Below, one piece after another: positions 30,447 to 39,942 of a stretch of DNA of 64,000 bases. A model generated the notes under the pieces. It had not been told where the DNA came from, made no database searches, and saw nothing but the letters and a program-made list of their open reading frames with translations. The position numbers and the translations under genes were made by a program. The stretch covers positions 124,001 to 188,000 of the forward strand of contig CP062007.1 in NCBI GenBank assembly GCA_022749295.1, read 5' to 3'. The DNA comes from Flavobacteriaceae bacterium GSB9. GTDB taxonomy: Bacteria; Bacteroidota; Bacteroidia; Flavobacteriales; Flavobacteriaceae. Numbering within the stretch: the first letter of the stretch is position 1; each line of letters begins with the position of its first letter.

Positions 30447-31103
30447 TTAAATCCTTTCAATCAGCCAGTTTTTAAACTCGTAAAAGTTTTGCGGTGCTAC
30501 GCCATGACCAACAGGAAATTCGGAATACTGGTGTTTTATATTCAGATGACTTAAAAACGGGACGGTCTGCCTGGCCCAATCCACTGGAATCACTTGGTCG
30601 ACACTACCGTGCGAACAATAAAAATCCAGGTTTGAGTAATCTGCGGTTTCTAAATCCTTAGGCAAAATATCTTGGTTTATGTAGCCGCTTAAAGCTACTA
30701 TGTTTTTTACTTTTTTAGGATAAGTTAGTGCCACGGCATAACCAAGGATACTGCCTTGGCTAAAACCTAAAAGGTTGACTTTATTTTTGTCCACTGGATA
30801 AGTGGCAACGGCTTCATCAATAAATTGAGCAATTAAATCACGCGATTGCTTGGCCTGTTCATTATCGTTCCATTTTCCCTTTTCAGCGTCAAAATTAATG
30901 GCGTACCATGCATTGCCAAAAGGTTGCATAGCGTAAGGTGCTTTTACCGAAATGATAAAAAGTTCTTCAGGCAATTCTGAAGCAAACGAAAACAAGTCAT
31001 TTTCATCACTTCCGTAACCGTGCATCATTATTAGCAACGGTGCATTTTCGGTTAATGAAGATGTTCTGGTAATATGCTCTAAAGACAATGCGGTATTTTC
31101 CAT
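30447..31103 (-). CDS. Alpha/beta hydrolase, phospholipase/carboxylesterase family
   Basis: This 218-residue protein matches the carboxylesterase/lysophospholipase (YpfH/Est) family. It has the oxyanion region MMHGYGSDENDLF, the nucleophile elbow LLGFSQGSILG, the acid in SHGSVDQVIPV and the His in PVGHGV. No signal peptide is present, so it is cytoplasmic. It follows the small membrane protein gene after 4 bases, in one operon with the dihydroorotase-like gene and BatA. Confidence 0.9.
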   Translation of the reverse strand: MENTALSLEHITRTSSLTENAPLLIMMHGYGSDENDLFSFASELPEELFIISVKAPYAMQPFGNAWYAINFDAEKGKWNDNEQAKQSRDLIAQFIDEAVATYPVDKNKVNLLGFSQGSILGYAVALTYPKKVKNIVALSGYINQDILPKDLETADYSNLDFYCSHGSVDQVIPVDWARQTVPFLSHLNIKHQYSEFPVGHGVAPQNFYEFKNWLIERI

Positions 31104-31107
31104 GTTA

Positions 31108-31440
31108 TTAACCTAGGTTTGCAAAAAGTTTTTGGTAAAAAGGGCCGAGCAAAGGGACTTCATTCATTTTTTTTGAAACGGCTCCCGAAAAACCATAAAT
31201 AAAAAGAACCGCAAAAAACAGGTAAAATGCAGAAGTTACCATCCAGCTGTCAAAACTGCCAACAGGATAGCCTAAAGCCCAAAACGTAAGCCAAAGCCCG
31301 AGCGATTGCCTAATGTGAAAACTGGCAAATGCGCTTTTGTTTTTTTCTTCGTTATTTAAAAAATAGGCGATAATAACACCAATGATGGTGATGTAACTAA
31401 TAATGGCATTCTTGCGTCCGCGTTCTATATCTGCTGTCAT
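31108..31440 (-). CDS. Small DUF4870-like membrane protein
   Basis: The 110-residue product has three hydrophobic segments and a central ASFHIRQSLGLWL, the pattern of DUF4870/import-component-like proteins. Its role is unknown. Only 3 bases separate it from the dihydroorotase-like gene. Confidence 0.7.
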   Translation of the reverse strand: MTADIERGRKNAIISYITIIGVIIAYFLNNEEKNKSAFASFHIRQSLGLWLTFWALGYPVGSFDSWMVTSAFYLFFAVLFIYGFSGAVSKKMNEVPLLGPFYQKLFANLG

Positions 31441-31443
31441 GTT

Positions 31444-32700
31444 TTAAGTGTTTAAAACCACTTGGTTGTTAGAAATAATACCGTAAACCTTACCTTTAAG
31501 TGTTTCGTTTTCAAAAATGGCATTCTTCGATTTAGAAACTATTTGGTTTTTGGTAAAGGTTGCTTTTTCATTTGGGTTGAAAAGTGTAAGGTTAGCTTTA
31601 TTGCCAATATTGATAGTTGATTGTTCCATCCCAAAACGTGTTTTCCCTTTTGTTAGAAGGTCTATGGTTTTCTTTAATGTGAAAATTTGTTGAAGCGCAC
31701 CAAATGCACTTTCAAGTCCGATAGTGCCATATTCAGCATGGTCGAATTCGATTTTTTTAAGCTCGACATCAACTGGGTTGTGGTCGCTGGTTATCATATC
31801 GATGGTGCCGTCCTTCACCCCCTCAATTAAAGCTTCCATATCGGTTTGTGTCCGCAATGGCGGCAACACCTTAAAATGCGTATTAAAATCACTTAAAACA
31901 TCATCTGTAAAATACAGATTATGAATGGCGACGCTGCAGGTTACGTCCAGTTTTTTCTTTTTGGCCGCTCTAATCAAAGCAACAGATTTAGCCGTTGATA
32001 TGGTTGGGATATGTAATTTTCCGCCGGTATATTCCAGTAAAAACAAATCACGCGCTACTTGCAGCTCTTCGGCCAAGGCGGGAATTCCTTTCAATCCTAA
32101 TTTAGTGCTGTTTATATTTTCGTTTACAACACCTTTCCCTGCAATTTTATTTTCCTGCGGAAAGGAGCATACCAAACCGTTAAAATTACTCGCATATTGC
32201 AGGGCAATTTTCATGAGGTTTGGGTTGGATATAGGTTTTTTATAATCGTAAAACGCTACCGCTCCGGCCGATGTCATATCATAAAGTTCGGCTAGATCAT
32301 TACCCAGACTGCCTATCGTTAAAGCGCCAATGGGCAATAGGTTTACGGCGTGGTTATTTGCTTTAGATTTTAAAAAGGTAATATCGGAATTCGAATCAAT
32401 AACCGGTTTACTGTTTGCGTTAACGGCAACACTGGTAAAGCCGGAAAAAGCGGCTGTTTTCAGTCCGTTTTTAATGGTTTCACGTTCTTCAAAACCGGGT
32501 TCTCCAAAACTTACGCTACTATCAAACCAACCCTGCGAAATGTGCAGGTTTTCAAGATGGATTTCTCGATAGTTTTTGGTATTTTCAATGCTTTGGGCTA
32601 TCTCTGTAATCGTGCCTTTTTCAATTAAAATATCTTGAGTAGAATTATGGAACTCGCTTTTAGAATCAATAATTGTGGCCGATTTTATAAGTATGTTCAT
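31444..32700 (-). CDS. Dihydroorotase-like protein lacking the metal site (probably non-catalytic)
   Basis: This 418-residue amidohydrolase-fold protein aligns along its length with type I dihydroorotases, as in FKVLPPLRTQTDMEAL and MITSDHNPVD. However, the metal-binding HxH after strand 1 (normally DxHxHxREPG) reads DSSVSFGEPG. The later metal histidine in the LHVxHVST block reads LHIPTIST. Two groups of zinc ligands are therefore absent and dihydroorotase activity is unlikely. By analogy with non-catalytic PyrC' proteins it may be structural, for instance with aspartate transcarbamoylase, but no pyrB is seen here. It overlaps the BatA gene by 4 bases. Confidence 0.88.
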   Translation of the reverse strand: MNILIKSATIIDSKSEFHNSTQDILIEKGTITEIAQSIENTKNYREIHLENLHISQGWFDSSVSFGEPGFEERETIKNGLKTAAFSGFTSVAVNANSKPVIDSNSDITFLKSKANNHAVNLLPIGALTIGSLGNDLAELYDMTSAGAVAFYDYKKPISNPNLMKIALQYASNFNGLVCSFPQENKIAGKGVVNENINSTKLGLKGIPALAEELQVARDLFLLEYTGGKLHIPTISTAKSVALIRAAKKKKLDVTCSVAIHNLYFTDDVLSDFNTHFKVLPPLRTQTDMEALIEGVKDGTIDMITSDHNPVDVELKKIEFDHAEYGTIGLESAFGALQQIFTLKKTIDLLTKGKTRFGMEQSTINIGNKANLTLFNPNEKATFTKNQIVSKSKNAIFENETLKGKVYGIISNNQVVLNT

Positions 32701-34622
32701 TTAAAGAATTTTAAGATGAGCATTTCTATTAGCAGTAACGCTAGTGCAAAAATAACAAACCATTTCCATAGCGCATTAACTTTCGAGTCACTTTTTAAAG
32801 CATCGAAAGTTTTGGTAAAAGAATTGCTAACCGTTACATTTTTTAAAGCCGATAAATCTTTGTAGTTTAAATTACTTTCGTCCCTGTTGTAGTTATAGCT
32901 TAGGTTTTTTACGGTTTTGTTTTTATTTTTAACAGCGTATATTCCCGAAATATCTGGTGTTTCAGAAGTGTAAACAACTACTTTGTTATTAAAATATTGC
33001 TGTTTCGGAATAATATTTACTTCGTCTTTAATCAATGATAAAACAGCGTCTTGTTGCATTTGCGTTTCAATATCAAAAGTATTTTCGTTTCCAATGGTAT
33101 AGTACAATTCTGGTGTTTTATGGCTCTGCCTACCGATGTTGTAAAGTGTGGGTACAATAAGCTGTGAGTTCTGAAAACTTGAATTTTCTTGATTTAGCGC
33201 CGAAGTGAATACATAAACATTTTGGCTTTGGACAAGAAAAGGCGCTCCATCCTCAAATTGAAGAACAGGAGCCATAGTGTTTAACGCAAGTTTGTAAAAA
33301 CTGTTAACACTTGGGTATTGAAAGTTTTTTACTTGTTTTTCAAAAACCCCGTTTTTAAACAGCGGATGGCCATAATTTATGGTGGTTACACGTTTTTCGG
33401 TTGGATTTAATTCTGAAAAACGGTTGTTGTAATTGGCTAAAAATTGATTGTAAGATTCTGTGTTGATATTTTTTGAAGGAATAATAACGATGGCTCCATC
33501 TTGTTTGGCGAATTGCTGTAAAGCAACCGAAAGCGATAGGGGGATATCGTCTAACTCATTTAAAACGATGAGGTGTTGCGAATCGATAAGATTGAAATCG
33601 AGTTGGTTGACTTGCGTTGAAGAATAATTAAATTCATCATCGGTATAAAGGCGCTTTAAAAATGAATCGTCTGCTGCATTAATAGCCAAAACATTAATTT
33701 TTGGCGTTTTATTAATATTGAAAAATAATGTGTTATCGAATGGTAGGTTGGCATCGTTTATAGTTATTTTTCCATTAATGACCTCATTGGCGGGAATTGA
33801 AAATATGGTTTCTGCCCGTTTATTGATGCTAACCGATGTTTTAGCAATTAAGGTATCGTTATTAAATAGCGAAATAGGAAAGTTATCTATGGGAGTTCCA
33901 CTATTTCTCAAAATAATGTTCAAGTCTATGCCATTGGCACCTTTTTTAGAAATAAAAGCACTATCGACCCAAATGTTGTTACGGTTTACTGGTTCGAGTT
34001 TCACAAGATTTAGTTGGGTTGTAGAATCTGGTTCTGGACGAAAATTGGCGTCTAATCCTTGAAAATCTGAAATGAGAACAATATTTTTTTCAATGCCATT
34101 TTTATTGCTAAACGCCGACTTACTTTTTAGTAGGGCAGCTTCCGTTGAAATAGTGTTGGCGCTATATTCCATTTGCAACAAATCATTTTTTATAGCCTTT
34201 ATGGAAGTGTTTTTAAACCTGCTGTTATTGGTTATAATGGTTACGTTTTCGTCTTCAGGAATATTAGTAATCAAATCTTGAATGGCACGCTTAAACAAAA
34301 CGCCCTGTTTACCTTTGGCCTGCATGCTAAACGAATTATCGAGATAGATAACCGTTTCCTTTTCTGTTTTAAAGCTGTTGTTTTTAGTGGTAAAAGGTTG
34401 TGCAAAAGCAAAAACAAGAGTTGCTAAAAGTAACATTCGGGTTAATAAAATCAGCCATTTTTTTATTTGCGAACTTTTACGGGTTTGCATGGTAGCTGCC
34501 TTTAAAAAGGCCACATTGGTAAAATCTACTTTTTGGAATTTCCGAAGTTGAAATAAATGAACAATAATAGGAATGAGCAGTAAAAAAAGCGCGTAAAGAA
34601 GTTCAGGGTGTTTAAACTGCAT
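32697..34622 (-). CDS. BatA-type N-terminal domain and von Willebrand-like membrane protein
   Basis: This 641-residue protein starts MQFKHPELLYALFLLLIPIIVHLFQLRKF, the BatA N-terminal membrane domain. A second helix follows around residue 60, then a VWA-like domain with VIYLDNSFSM (a MIDAS-like DxSxS). A long beta-rich periplasmic region leads to a C-terminal helix. Such proteins belong to the Bacteroidota aerotolerance family, but their biochemical role is unclear. Confidence 0.88.
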   Translation of the reverse strand: MQFKHPELLYALFLLLIPIIVHLFQLRKFQKVDFTNVAFLKAATMQTRKSSQIKKWLILLTRMLLLATLVFAFAQPFTTKNNSFKTEKETVIYLDNSFSMQAKGKQGVLFKRAIQDLITNIPEDENVTIITNNSRFKNTSIKAIKNDLLQMEYSANTISTEAALLKSKSAFSNKNGIEKNIVLISDFQGLDANFRPEPDSTTQLNLVKLEPVNRNNIWVDSAFISKKGANGIDLNIILRNSGTPIDNFPISLFNNDTLIAKTSVSINKRAETIFSIPANEVINGKITINDANLPFDNTLFFNINKTPKINVLAINAADDSFLKRLYTDDEFNYSSTQVNQLDFNLIDSQHLIVLNELDDIPLSLSVALQQFAKQDGAIVIIPSKNINTESYNQFLANYNNRFSELNPTEKRVTTINYGHPLFKNGVFEKQVKNFQYPSVNSFYKLALNTMAPVLQFEDGAPFLVQSQNVYVFTSALNQENSSFQNSQLIVPTLYNIGRQSHKTPELYYTIGNENTFDIETQMQQDAVLSLIKDEVNIIPKQQYFNNKVVVYTSETPDISGIYAVKNKNKTVKNLSYNYNRDESNLNYKDLSALKNVTVSNSFTKTFDALKSDSKVNALWKWFVIFALALLLIEMLILKFFK

Positions 34623-34750
34623 AGTGTTTTTTAATTATTCAAAACTACATATTTTATCTAATATAGCATGCTGTTTTGGTTGTAAGAACTTGTCTTTTAT
34701 ATCCATAATGCTTTGAATGTATAGAAAGTAACAGCTTTACAAATATTTTA

Positions 34751-35758
34751 CTAACAAAAGAAAACATAATCTTCAACAGGATTAAGTTGTAAGGCATTTA
34801 AATAGGCCCGAATTTCTTTTTGCGCTTGTTTGTTGGCTACTGTAATAATGCTTTGCGAGTTTTTTATGCCCGATAATGTTTCAAAGGGTTGCATGGTTTT
34901 TCCGTAAATATCTTTCCCGATTTTTTTAGGGTTGTCGCAAATCCATTCAAAGTCAATGTTGCTATCAACTAAAGTTTTTGCTACAATTTTACCCTTTGCG
35001 CCAGCGCCCCAAACTACCAATACCTTTTGTGGGTTGTAATCGATATCTAAAAAATGATTGATCTTTAACGATGTAAAATGATTTTGGGCATAATGTACGT
35101 GCGTTCTAGAAGTTCGGGTGCTATAATCGCGCCATTGGTGCAATATTTCGTTACACGGAATGCATTTAAAACCGTTTTTGTAAAACCGAAACGTTAAATC
35201 GTAATCCTCGGGGTAAATATGTGGGTTAAACGCATCGCAGGCTAATAAATCTTCGCGATAAACCATCCAACATGGCGATGGTATAACACACTCTTTATAA
35301 ATCTCATCGTAATTACTGCCTGATTTGGTGAGCCTGTTTAGCCAATCTTCGTAGCTTTTGTATCCCGGTTTTACGCCACCTTCTGCAAAATATTTAACCA
35401 AGCCCACGGCGACATGGTTTTTGCCGTACTGAAGTAGGTTTTTAGAAAGTGTTTCGATTTTATTGGGCATCATGATATCGTCGCTATCCATTCGGGTAAT
35501 AAAGTCGCCCTCACTTTTAGAAAATGCTAATTGAAGGGCATCGATAATGCCATTTCCCGTGTTTTCAAAAAGTTTAATCCGTGCGTCGTTTTCCGCGAAA
35601 GCGTTAACTGTTTGGTAACTGTTGTCGGTAGAGTGGTCGTCAACCATTAACAATTCCCAATGGTCATAGGTTTGGTCGGTTACTGATTGGATGCATGCTT
35701 CCAAAAATTTATCCGTGTTCTTAAACGGAACTAAAATACTTACCAAGGGTTTTTGCAT
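34751..35758 (-). CDS. Family 2 glycosyltransferase with C-terminal Rossmann-like extension
   Basis: The first 230 of its 335 residues form a GT-A domain (VSILVPFKNTDKFLEACI, MVDDHSTDNS, MDSDDIMMPNK). A C-terminal segment beginning VLVVWGAGAKGKIVAKTL looks like a nucleotide-binding Rossmann unit of the kind found in some sugar-modifying proteins. There are no membrane helices. The donor sugar is unknown. Confidence 0.87.
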   Translation of the reverse strand: MQKPLVSILVPFKNTDKFLEACIQSVTDQTYDHWELLMVDDHSTDNSYQTVNAFAENDARIKLFENTGNGIIDALQLAFSKSEGDFITRMDSDDIMMPNKIETLSKNLLQYGKNHVAVGLVKYFAEGGVKPGYKSYEDWLNRLTKSGSNYDEIYKECVIPSPCWMVYREDLLACDAFNPHIYPEDYDLTFRFYKNGFKCIPCNEILHQWRDYSTRTSRTHVHYAQNHFTSLKINHFLDIDYNPQKVLVVWGAGAKGKIVAKTLVDSNIDFEWICDNPKKIGKDIYGKTMQPFETLSGIKNSQSIITVANKQAQKEIRAYLNALQLNPVEDYVFFC

Positions 35759-35844
35759 GTTGCGAATTTAACAAAACCTTAAGAATGGCGACCGTAACAT
35801 AATGGTATTTTGCACGTCAATTAAAAAACTTTAAATCTTAATAC

Positions 35845-37737
35845 ATGAATTCTAAGACTATTATGGCTTTAATGGCCGGTGTTTTGTTGGCTAGTTGTGG
35901 TTCTGCAAACAAAACAGGAAACGATTTGGCAACAAATTTGCCCATTGAAGCAACTATAGATTTATCAAAAATTAATAACGACAAAGCCCCTGTAACCATT
36001 AATCCAGGGCGGTTTACTCAAAAAGTGGTAACCTATAGGCTGCCAAGGGTTATTCAAGGTACCTATTCGGTGAGTGATTTTGGAAAATACGTAGATGGTT
36101 TTAAGGCTTATGATTACTCTGGCAATGAAATGGAAGTAGCTAAAATAGATGCTAATTCATGGACCATTGCAAATGCCAAAAAACTAGATAAGGTAACTTA
36201 TTTTGTTAACGACACCTATGATATTGAAGAAGAAGGCGGTATTGGTAAAGATCAACCGTTTTCGCCGGCAGGAACCAATATTGAACCCAAAAACTATGTG
36301 TTGAACCTACATGGTTTTGTTGGGTATTTCGATTCGCTTAAAAGCAACCAGTACAAACTGAATGTCACTGCAGATGCCGATTTTGTTCGTACTTCGGCAT
36401 TGCAAAATATAGACTCTAAAACCAGTACAGATGGCCAATGGATAACCACAAGCTATTTGGCGCCACGTTACTTTGATATTACCGATAACCCTATGATGTA
36501 CGGTAATTTAGATGTTGAAGAGTTCCAAGTAGGCGATATAAAAATTGTATTGAGCGTGTATTCGCCAAACCAAAAACATACTGCGGCATCGTTAAAAGAA
36601 ACCGTTTTTAAAATGATGAAAGCCCAAAAAACCTATTTGGGCGATATTAACTCAACCGCTCGATATGATATTTATTTGTATCTGTCTGATGGTGCCGACG
36701 ATTCGCCTAAAGGGTTTGGCGCTTTAGAACACCATACATCAACAGTAGTGGTTTTACCAGAGTCTATGGATGAAGACGCCTTGGCCGATGCCATGGTAGA
36801 TGTGGTGTCGCATGAGTTTTTCCATATCGTTACACCGTTAAGTGTGCATTCTGAAGATGTCCACTATTTTGATTACAACAACCCAACCTTTTCAAAACAT
36901 CTTTGGATGTACGAAGGGGTAACCGAATACTTTTCAACCTTGTTTCAAATAGACCAAGGTTTGGTGGATGAAAATAAATTTTATAACGAAATTTATAGTA
37001 AAATTCAGGCCTCAAAACAATTAAACGATGCGATGAGTTTCACCATAATGAGTGAAAATGTGTTGAAAACCCCCTATAAAGACCAGTACTTAAACGTGTA
37101 TCAAAAAGGAGCTTTAATTGGCATGTGCATCGATATTTTAATGCGAGAGGAAAGCAATGGGCAGCGAGGTATTTTATCCTTGATGAAAGAACTTTCAAAT
37201 AAATACGGTAAAAATAAGCCTTTTGATGATGATACGTTGATAGCTGAAATTACTGAAATGACCTATCCGTCCATAGGCGAATTTTTAAATACACATGTGG
37301 TTGGTGATTTACCAATAAACTATAACACGTTTTTCAAAAAAGTTGGTTTGGAGATTGGAACGGGAAAAGTTGAAACTAATTATATTGTTATGGATGGTGC
37401 CCCCATTGTTAGTGGAGATGGAAAAAAAGGAACTATATTTTTTACTGAAAAAGTATTGAAAAATAGTTTTTGGAAGGAGCAGGGTGTACAACCGAATGAT
37501 ATCATCAAAAGCATTGATGGTACCGAAGTAACCTTACAGAACGCTAACCAGGTGTTGCAGCAAGTGTTTTTATGGAAACCCGGTAGAGATATTGAGGTAA
37601 AGCTTGAGCGCGATGGGGAAGAAGTACTTATAAAAACCACAACAACCCAAGCTTACACTGAAGGGGAAAGGTTGATTGAAAATCCAGATGCCACAGAAGC
37701 ACAAAAGGCCTTGCGTAAAGCTTGGTTAAAAGGGTAG
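35845..37737 (+). CDS. M61-family metallopeptidase with PDZ domain, lipoprotein
   Basis: The 630-residue product begins with a lipoprotein signal (LLASCGSANK). The zinc motif HEFFH lies at residues 323-327, followed by the third-ligand region LWMYEGVTEYFS, as in M61 glycyl aminopeptidases. A C-terminal PDZ domain lies around residues 520-600 (GVQPNDIIKSIDGTEV). It probably trims peptides in the envelope. Confidence 0.92.
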   Translation: MNSKTIMALMAGVLLASCGSANKTGNDLATNLPIEATIDLSKINNDKAPVTINPGRFTQKVVTYRLPRVIQGTYSVSDFGKYVDGFKAYDYSGNEMEVAKIDANSWTIANAKKLDKVTYFVNDTYDIEEEGGIGKDQPFSPAGTNIEPKNYVLNLHGFVGYFDSLKSNQYKLNVTADADFVRTSALQNIDSKTSTDGQWITTSYLAPRYFDITDNPMMYGNLDVEEFQVGDIKIVLSVYSPNQKHTAASLKETVFKMMKAQKTYLGDINSTARYDIYLYLSDGADDSPKGFGALEHHTSTVVVLPESMDEDALADAMVDVVSHEFFHIVTPLSVHSEDVHYFDYNNPTFSKHLWMYEGVTEYFSTLFQIDQGLVDENKFYNEIYSKIQASKQLNDAMSFTIMSENVLKTPYKDQYLNVYQKGALIGMCIDILMREESNGQRGILSLMKELSNKYGKNKPFDDDTLIAEITEMTYPSIGEFLNTHVVGDLPINYNTFFKKVGLEIGTGKVETNYIVMDGAPIVSGDGKKGTIFFTEKVLKNSFWKEQGVQPNDIIKSIDGTEVTLQNANQVLQQVFLWKPGRDIEVKLERDGEEVLIKTTTTQAYTEGERLIENPDATEAQKALRKAWLKG

Positions 37738-38124
37738 TTATAATTTTAGAAAGATAAAAGCTGTCTGAAAGAAAGTTGTTAAGAGTGAAGCGAAGAAACT
37801 TTTAAATATTTTATTTTCAATATAATGAGGTTTCTCGATATTTACCGCAAACCATGTTTGCTCCTCTTAATATCAAATGCTCGAAATGACAAAGAGATTC
37901 TTTTTAGACAGCTTTTTTATACCCTATTAAGTTGAGCATTTTGAACCTAATGTTGAGTTTGACCGTCAGTTCGAGTGATTTTGAGGAACGAAAAATTGTA
38001 TCGAGAACTTTTTGGTTATCAAAATCTTAATTCTCGACACAAATTTTTCTCATTGCAATCGAAAAATCATACTCTGGTATAGACAATCTTTTCAAAATTC
38101 ACAACAGGTTATATCATTAAGATT
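37738..38124. repeat. Intergenic region with degraded dispersed repeats
   Basis: This 387-base gap has no gene. It contains cagttcgagtgattttgaggaacg followed by aattgtatcgagaac, a relative of the repeat class around the GIY-YIG gene at 60.4 kb (cactcgaactgaca and ctcgatacaat). It also has short near-palindromic pieces such as aatgctcgaaatgacaaagagattc. Confidence 0.55.
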
Positions 38125-39936
38125 TTAATAATCTAATTCTGAATTCGTAGAATTATCAGTAAGCGCATTTAAAAATGCGATAATATCTTGTTTTTCTTTT
38201 TCCGATAGGTTTAACGGGTCAGTTGGCAAGGTTTGGTTCTCCATTTCTATGCCCAAGCCCGCAGCGCCTCCAATATTGTAAAAATGTAATACTTCATCAA
38301 GCGTTTTATAAACACCATTGTGCATATAAGGTGCTGTGAGTTCAATATTTCTAACAGTTGGAGTTTTAAAGAAATACTTTTTTTCTTTGGTTTTAAACAA
38401 ATTGTAGCGCCCTAAATCGTTATCAATTTCAGCATGAATGGTATCTGTAGTTTTTGGAATACCAATAAGCTCCATTTCCGATTCTTTAAAACGTGTAGGT
38501 ACGGTGCCGTTAAATAGCGGTGCAAAATGACAAGTGGCGCATTTCGCTTTACCATTAAACAGGTTAAAGCCATTAATTTCAGATGCCGATAATGTGTTTT
38601 CTAGGTTGTTGATGTTTCGGTCGAATTTCGAATTAAAAGGCGTTAAACTTCTTATAAAACTGGCAATGGCATGCCTAATGTGATCTTGCTTTATGGAATC
38701 CTTAAAAGCGGTTTTAAAAGCCTCTGTGTATTTAGGGTTGTCTTTTAATACTTTTTCGAAAGTGTCTAAATCGCTATGGAATTCATTTTTGTTTTTAACA
38801 ACCGAAACAATTTGTCCTTCTAAGCTGCCAGAGCGATTGTCGTAGAAAAAACCTTGTTGTAAACCAGCATACAGCAATGTCGGGCTGTTACGGGTTACAC
38901 CTTTTGAGATTGTTAAACCATCGGTGTATCCCTTTTCGGGGATGTGGCACGTGGCACAGCTTATGGATTTTGAGGAAGATAAATCATTTTCAAAAAATAA
39001 CATTTTTCCCAAAACCACTTTTTCTTCTGTTAAACTATCGTTGTAACCAGAAAAATGGTTTATGTTAAACGTTTGGTTTGAAAATAGTGAAGTGGCCTTG
39101 TTCTTAATCGCTTTTTCAAAAGGAAATGTAACTTTCCAATCGGTAACCGTTTGGTTCCAAAGCTCAAGGTTTTTATGCGTATGGTTTTTTATAAAGGCAT
39201 AGCGGTCAAAATCCTTAAAATCGGCATTTAAATCGCGGTTGGCAGCTTCAAGGGCTTGTGTCCACTGCTTGTAAAGCGTACTGTTATTAAAAGAAGATTC
39301 ATAAATATCCAAATAGGTTTTTAATGCCGAATATGTGGTTTGGGCTTCTTCTAGCGACTGTTCCAATACGGGAGAGTCAAAACCTGTAATGCCTGTTAAA
39401 GCCGTTCGTATAATTTGGTCCCTAACTATCCAAAGCACATGGTATGGTTTTATATAATTAAAATTGAGGTTTTCTTTTATTAGTTGAAGCCGCTGTAATG
39501 TTTTTTGCGCATGGTTTTTAATGCTCTTAAAATCTGGGTTTTCAACAAAAAGTTCTTCTTCCAAAACCTGAAAACCAGTTGGGTTATTAATTTTTATATC
39601 GGTGGCATCCTCTTCTTCCACCTTCAAAATGTTGGGTTGATTTAAAAACTTATAGTTTTCTGAATCTACAAAGGCCAAAATAGGCTCGGCCCTTTTAAAG
39701 TGTAACCGCGCACTTCGGTAATACTTTTCGCATGCTTTGGGTATGTCGCTATTTGATAGGCTGTCCAAATAAGTTATGGTTAGCCCTAGCACTCTAGAGA
39801 AAGCCTCTTGAAGCATTTTGTTTTCACTTGTTTGCTTACTTTGGTATGTTGATTGCTGCTCTTGTAAACAAGAACTTAATAACAATGAAAAGAGGCCTAT
39901 GATAGCATAAGCCCCTTTTTTATAATTGAAATTCAT
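38125..39936 (-). CDS. Di-haem cytochrome c peroxidase-like lipoprotein with helical N-terminal domain
   Basis: This 603-residue protein has a lipobox (LLLSSCLQ). The two haem motifs CATCH are at residues 327-331 and 466-470, in the MauG/CcpA peroxidase domain that starts near residue 295. Residues 40-270 form a helical region resembling imelysin/EfeO-type domains, which the ordinary peroxidases of about 330 residues lack. It follows the PhoX-like gene by 6 bases. Its role could be peroxide reduction or protein-associated oxidation in the periplasm. Confidence 0.88.
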   Translation of the reverse strand: MNFNYKKGAYAIIGLFSLLLSSCLQEQQSTYQSKQTSENKMLQEAFSRVLGLTITYLDSLSNSDIPKACEKYYRSARLHFKRAEPILAFVDSENYKFLNQPNILKVEEEDATDIKINNPTGFQVLEEELFVENPDFKSIKNHAQKTLQRLQLIKENLNFNYIKPYHVLWIVRDQIIRTALTGITGFDSPVLEQSLEEAQTTYSALKTYLDIYESSFNNSTLYKQWTQALEAANRDLNADFKDFDRYAFIKNHTHKNLELWNQTVTDWKVTFPFEKAIKNKATSLFSNQTFNINHFSGYNDSLTEEKVVLGKMLFFENDLSSSKSISCATCHIPEKGYTDGLTISKGVTRNSPTLLYAGLQQGFFYDNRSGSLEGQIVSVVKNKNEFHSDLDTFEKVLKDNPKYTEAFKTAFKDSIKQDHIRHAIASFIRSLTPFNSKFDRNINNLENTLSASEINGFNLFNGKAKCATCHFAPLFNGTVPTRFKESEMELIGIPKTTDTIHAEIDNDLGRYNLFKTKEKKYFFKTPTVRNIELTAPYMHNGVYKTLDEVLHFYNIGGAAGLGIEMENQTLPTDPLNLSEKEKQDIIAFLNALTDNSTNSELDY

Positions 39937-39942
39937 AAGTTA

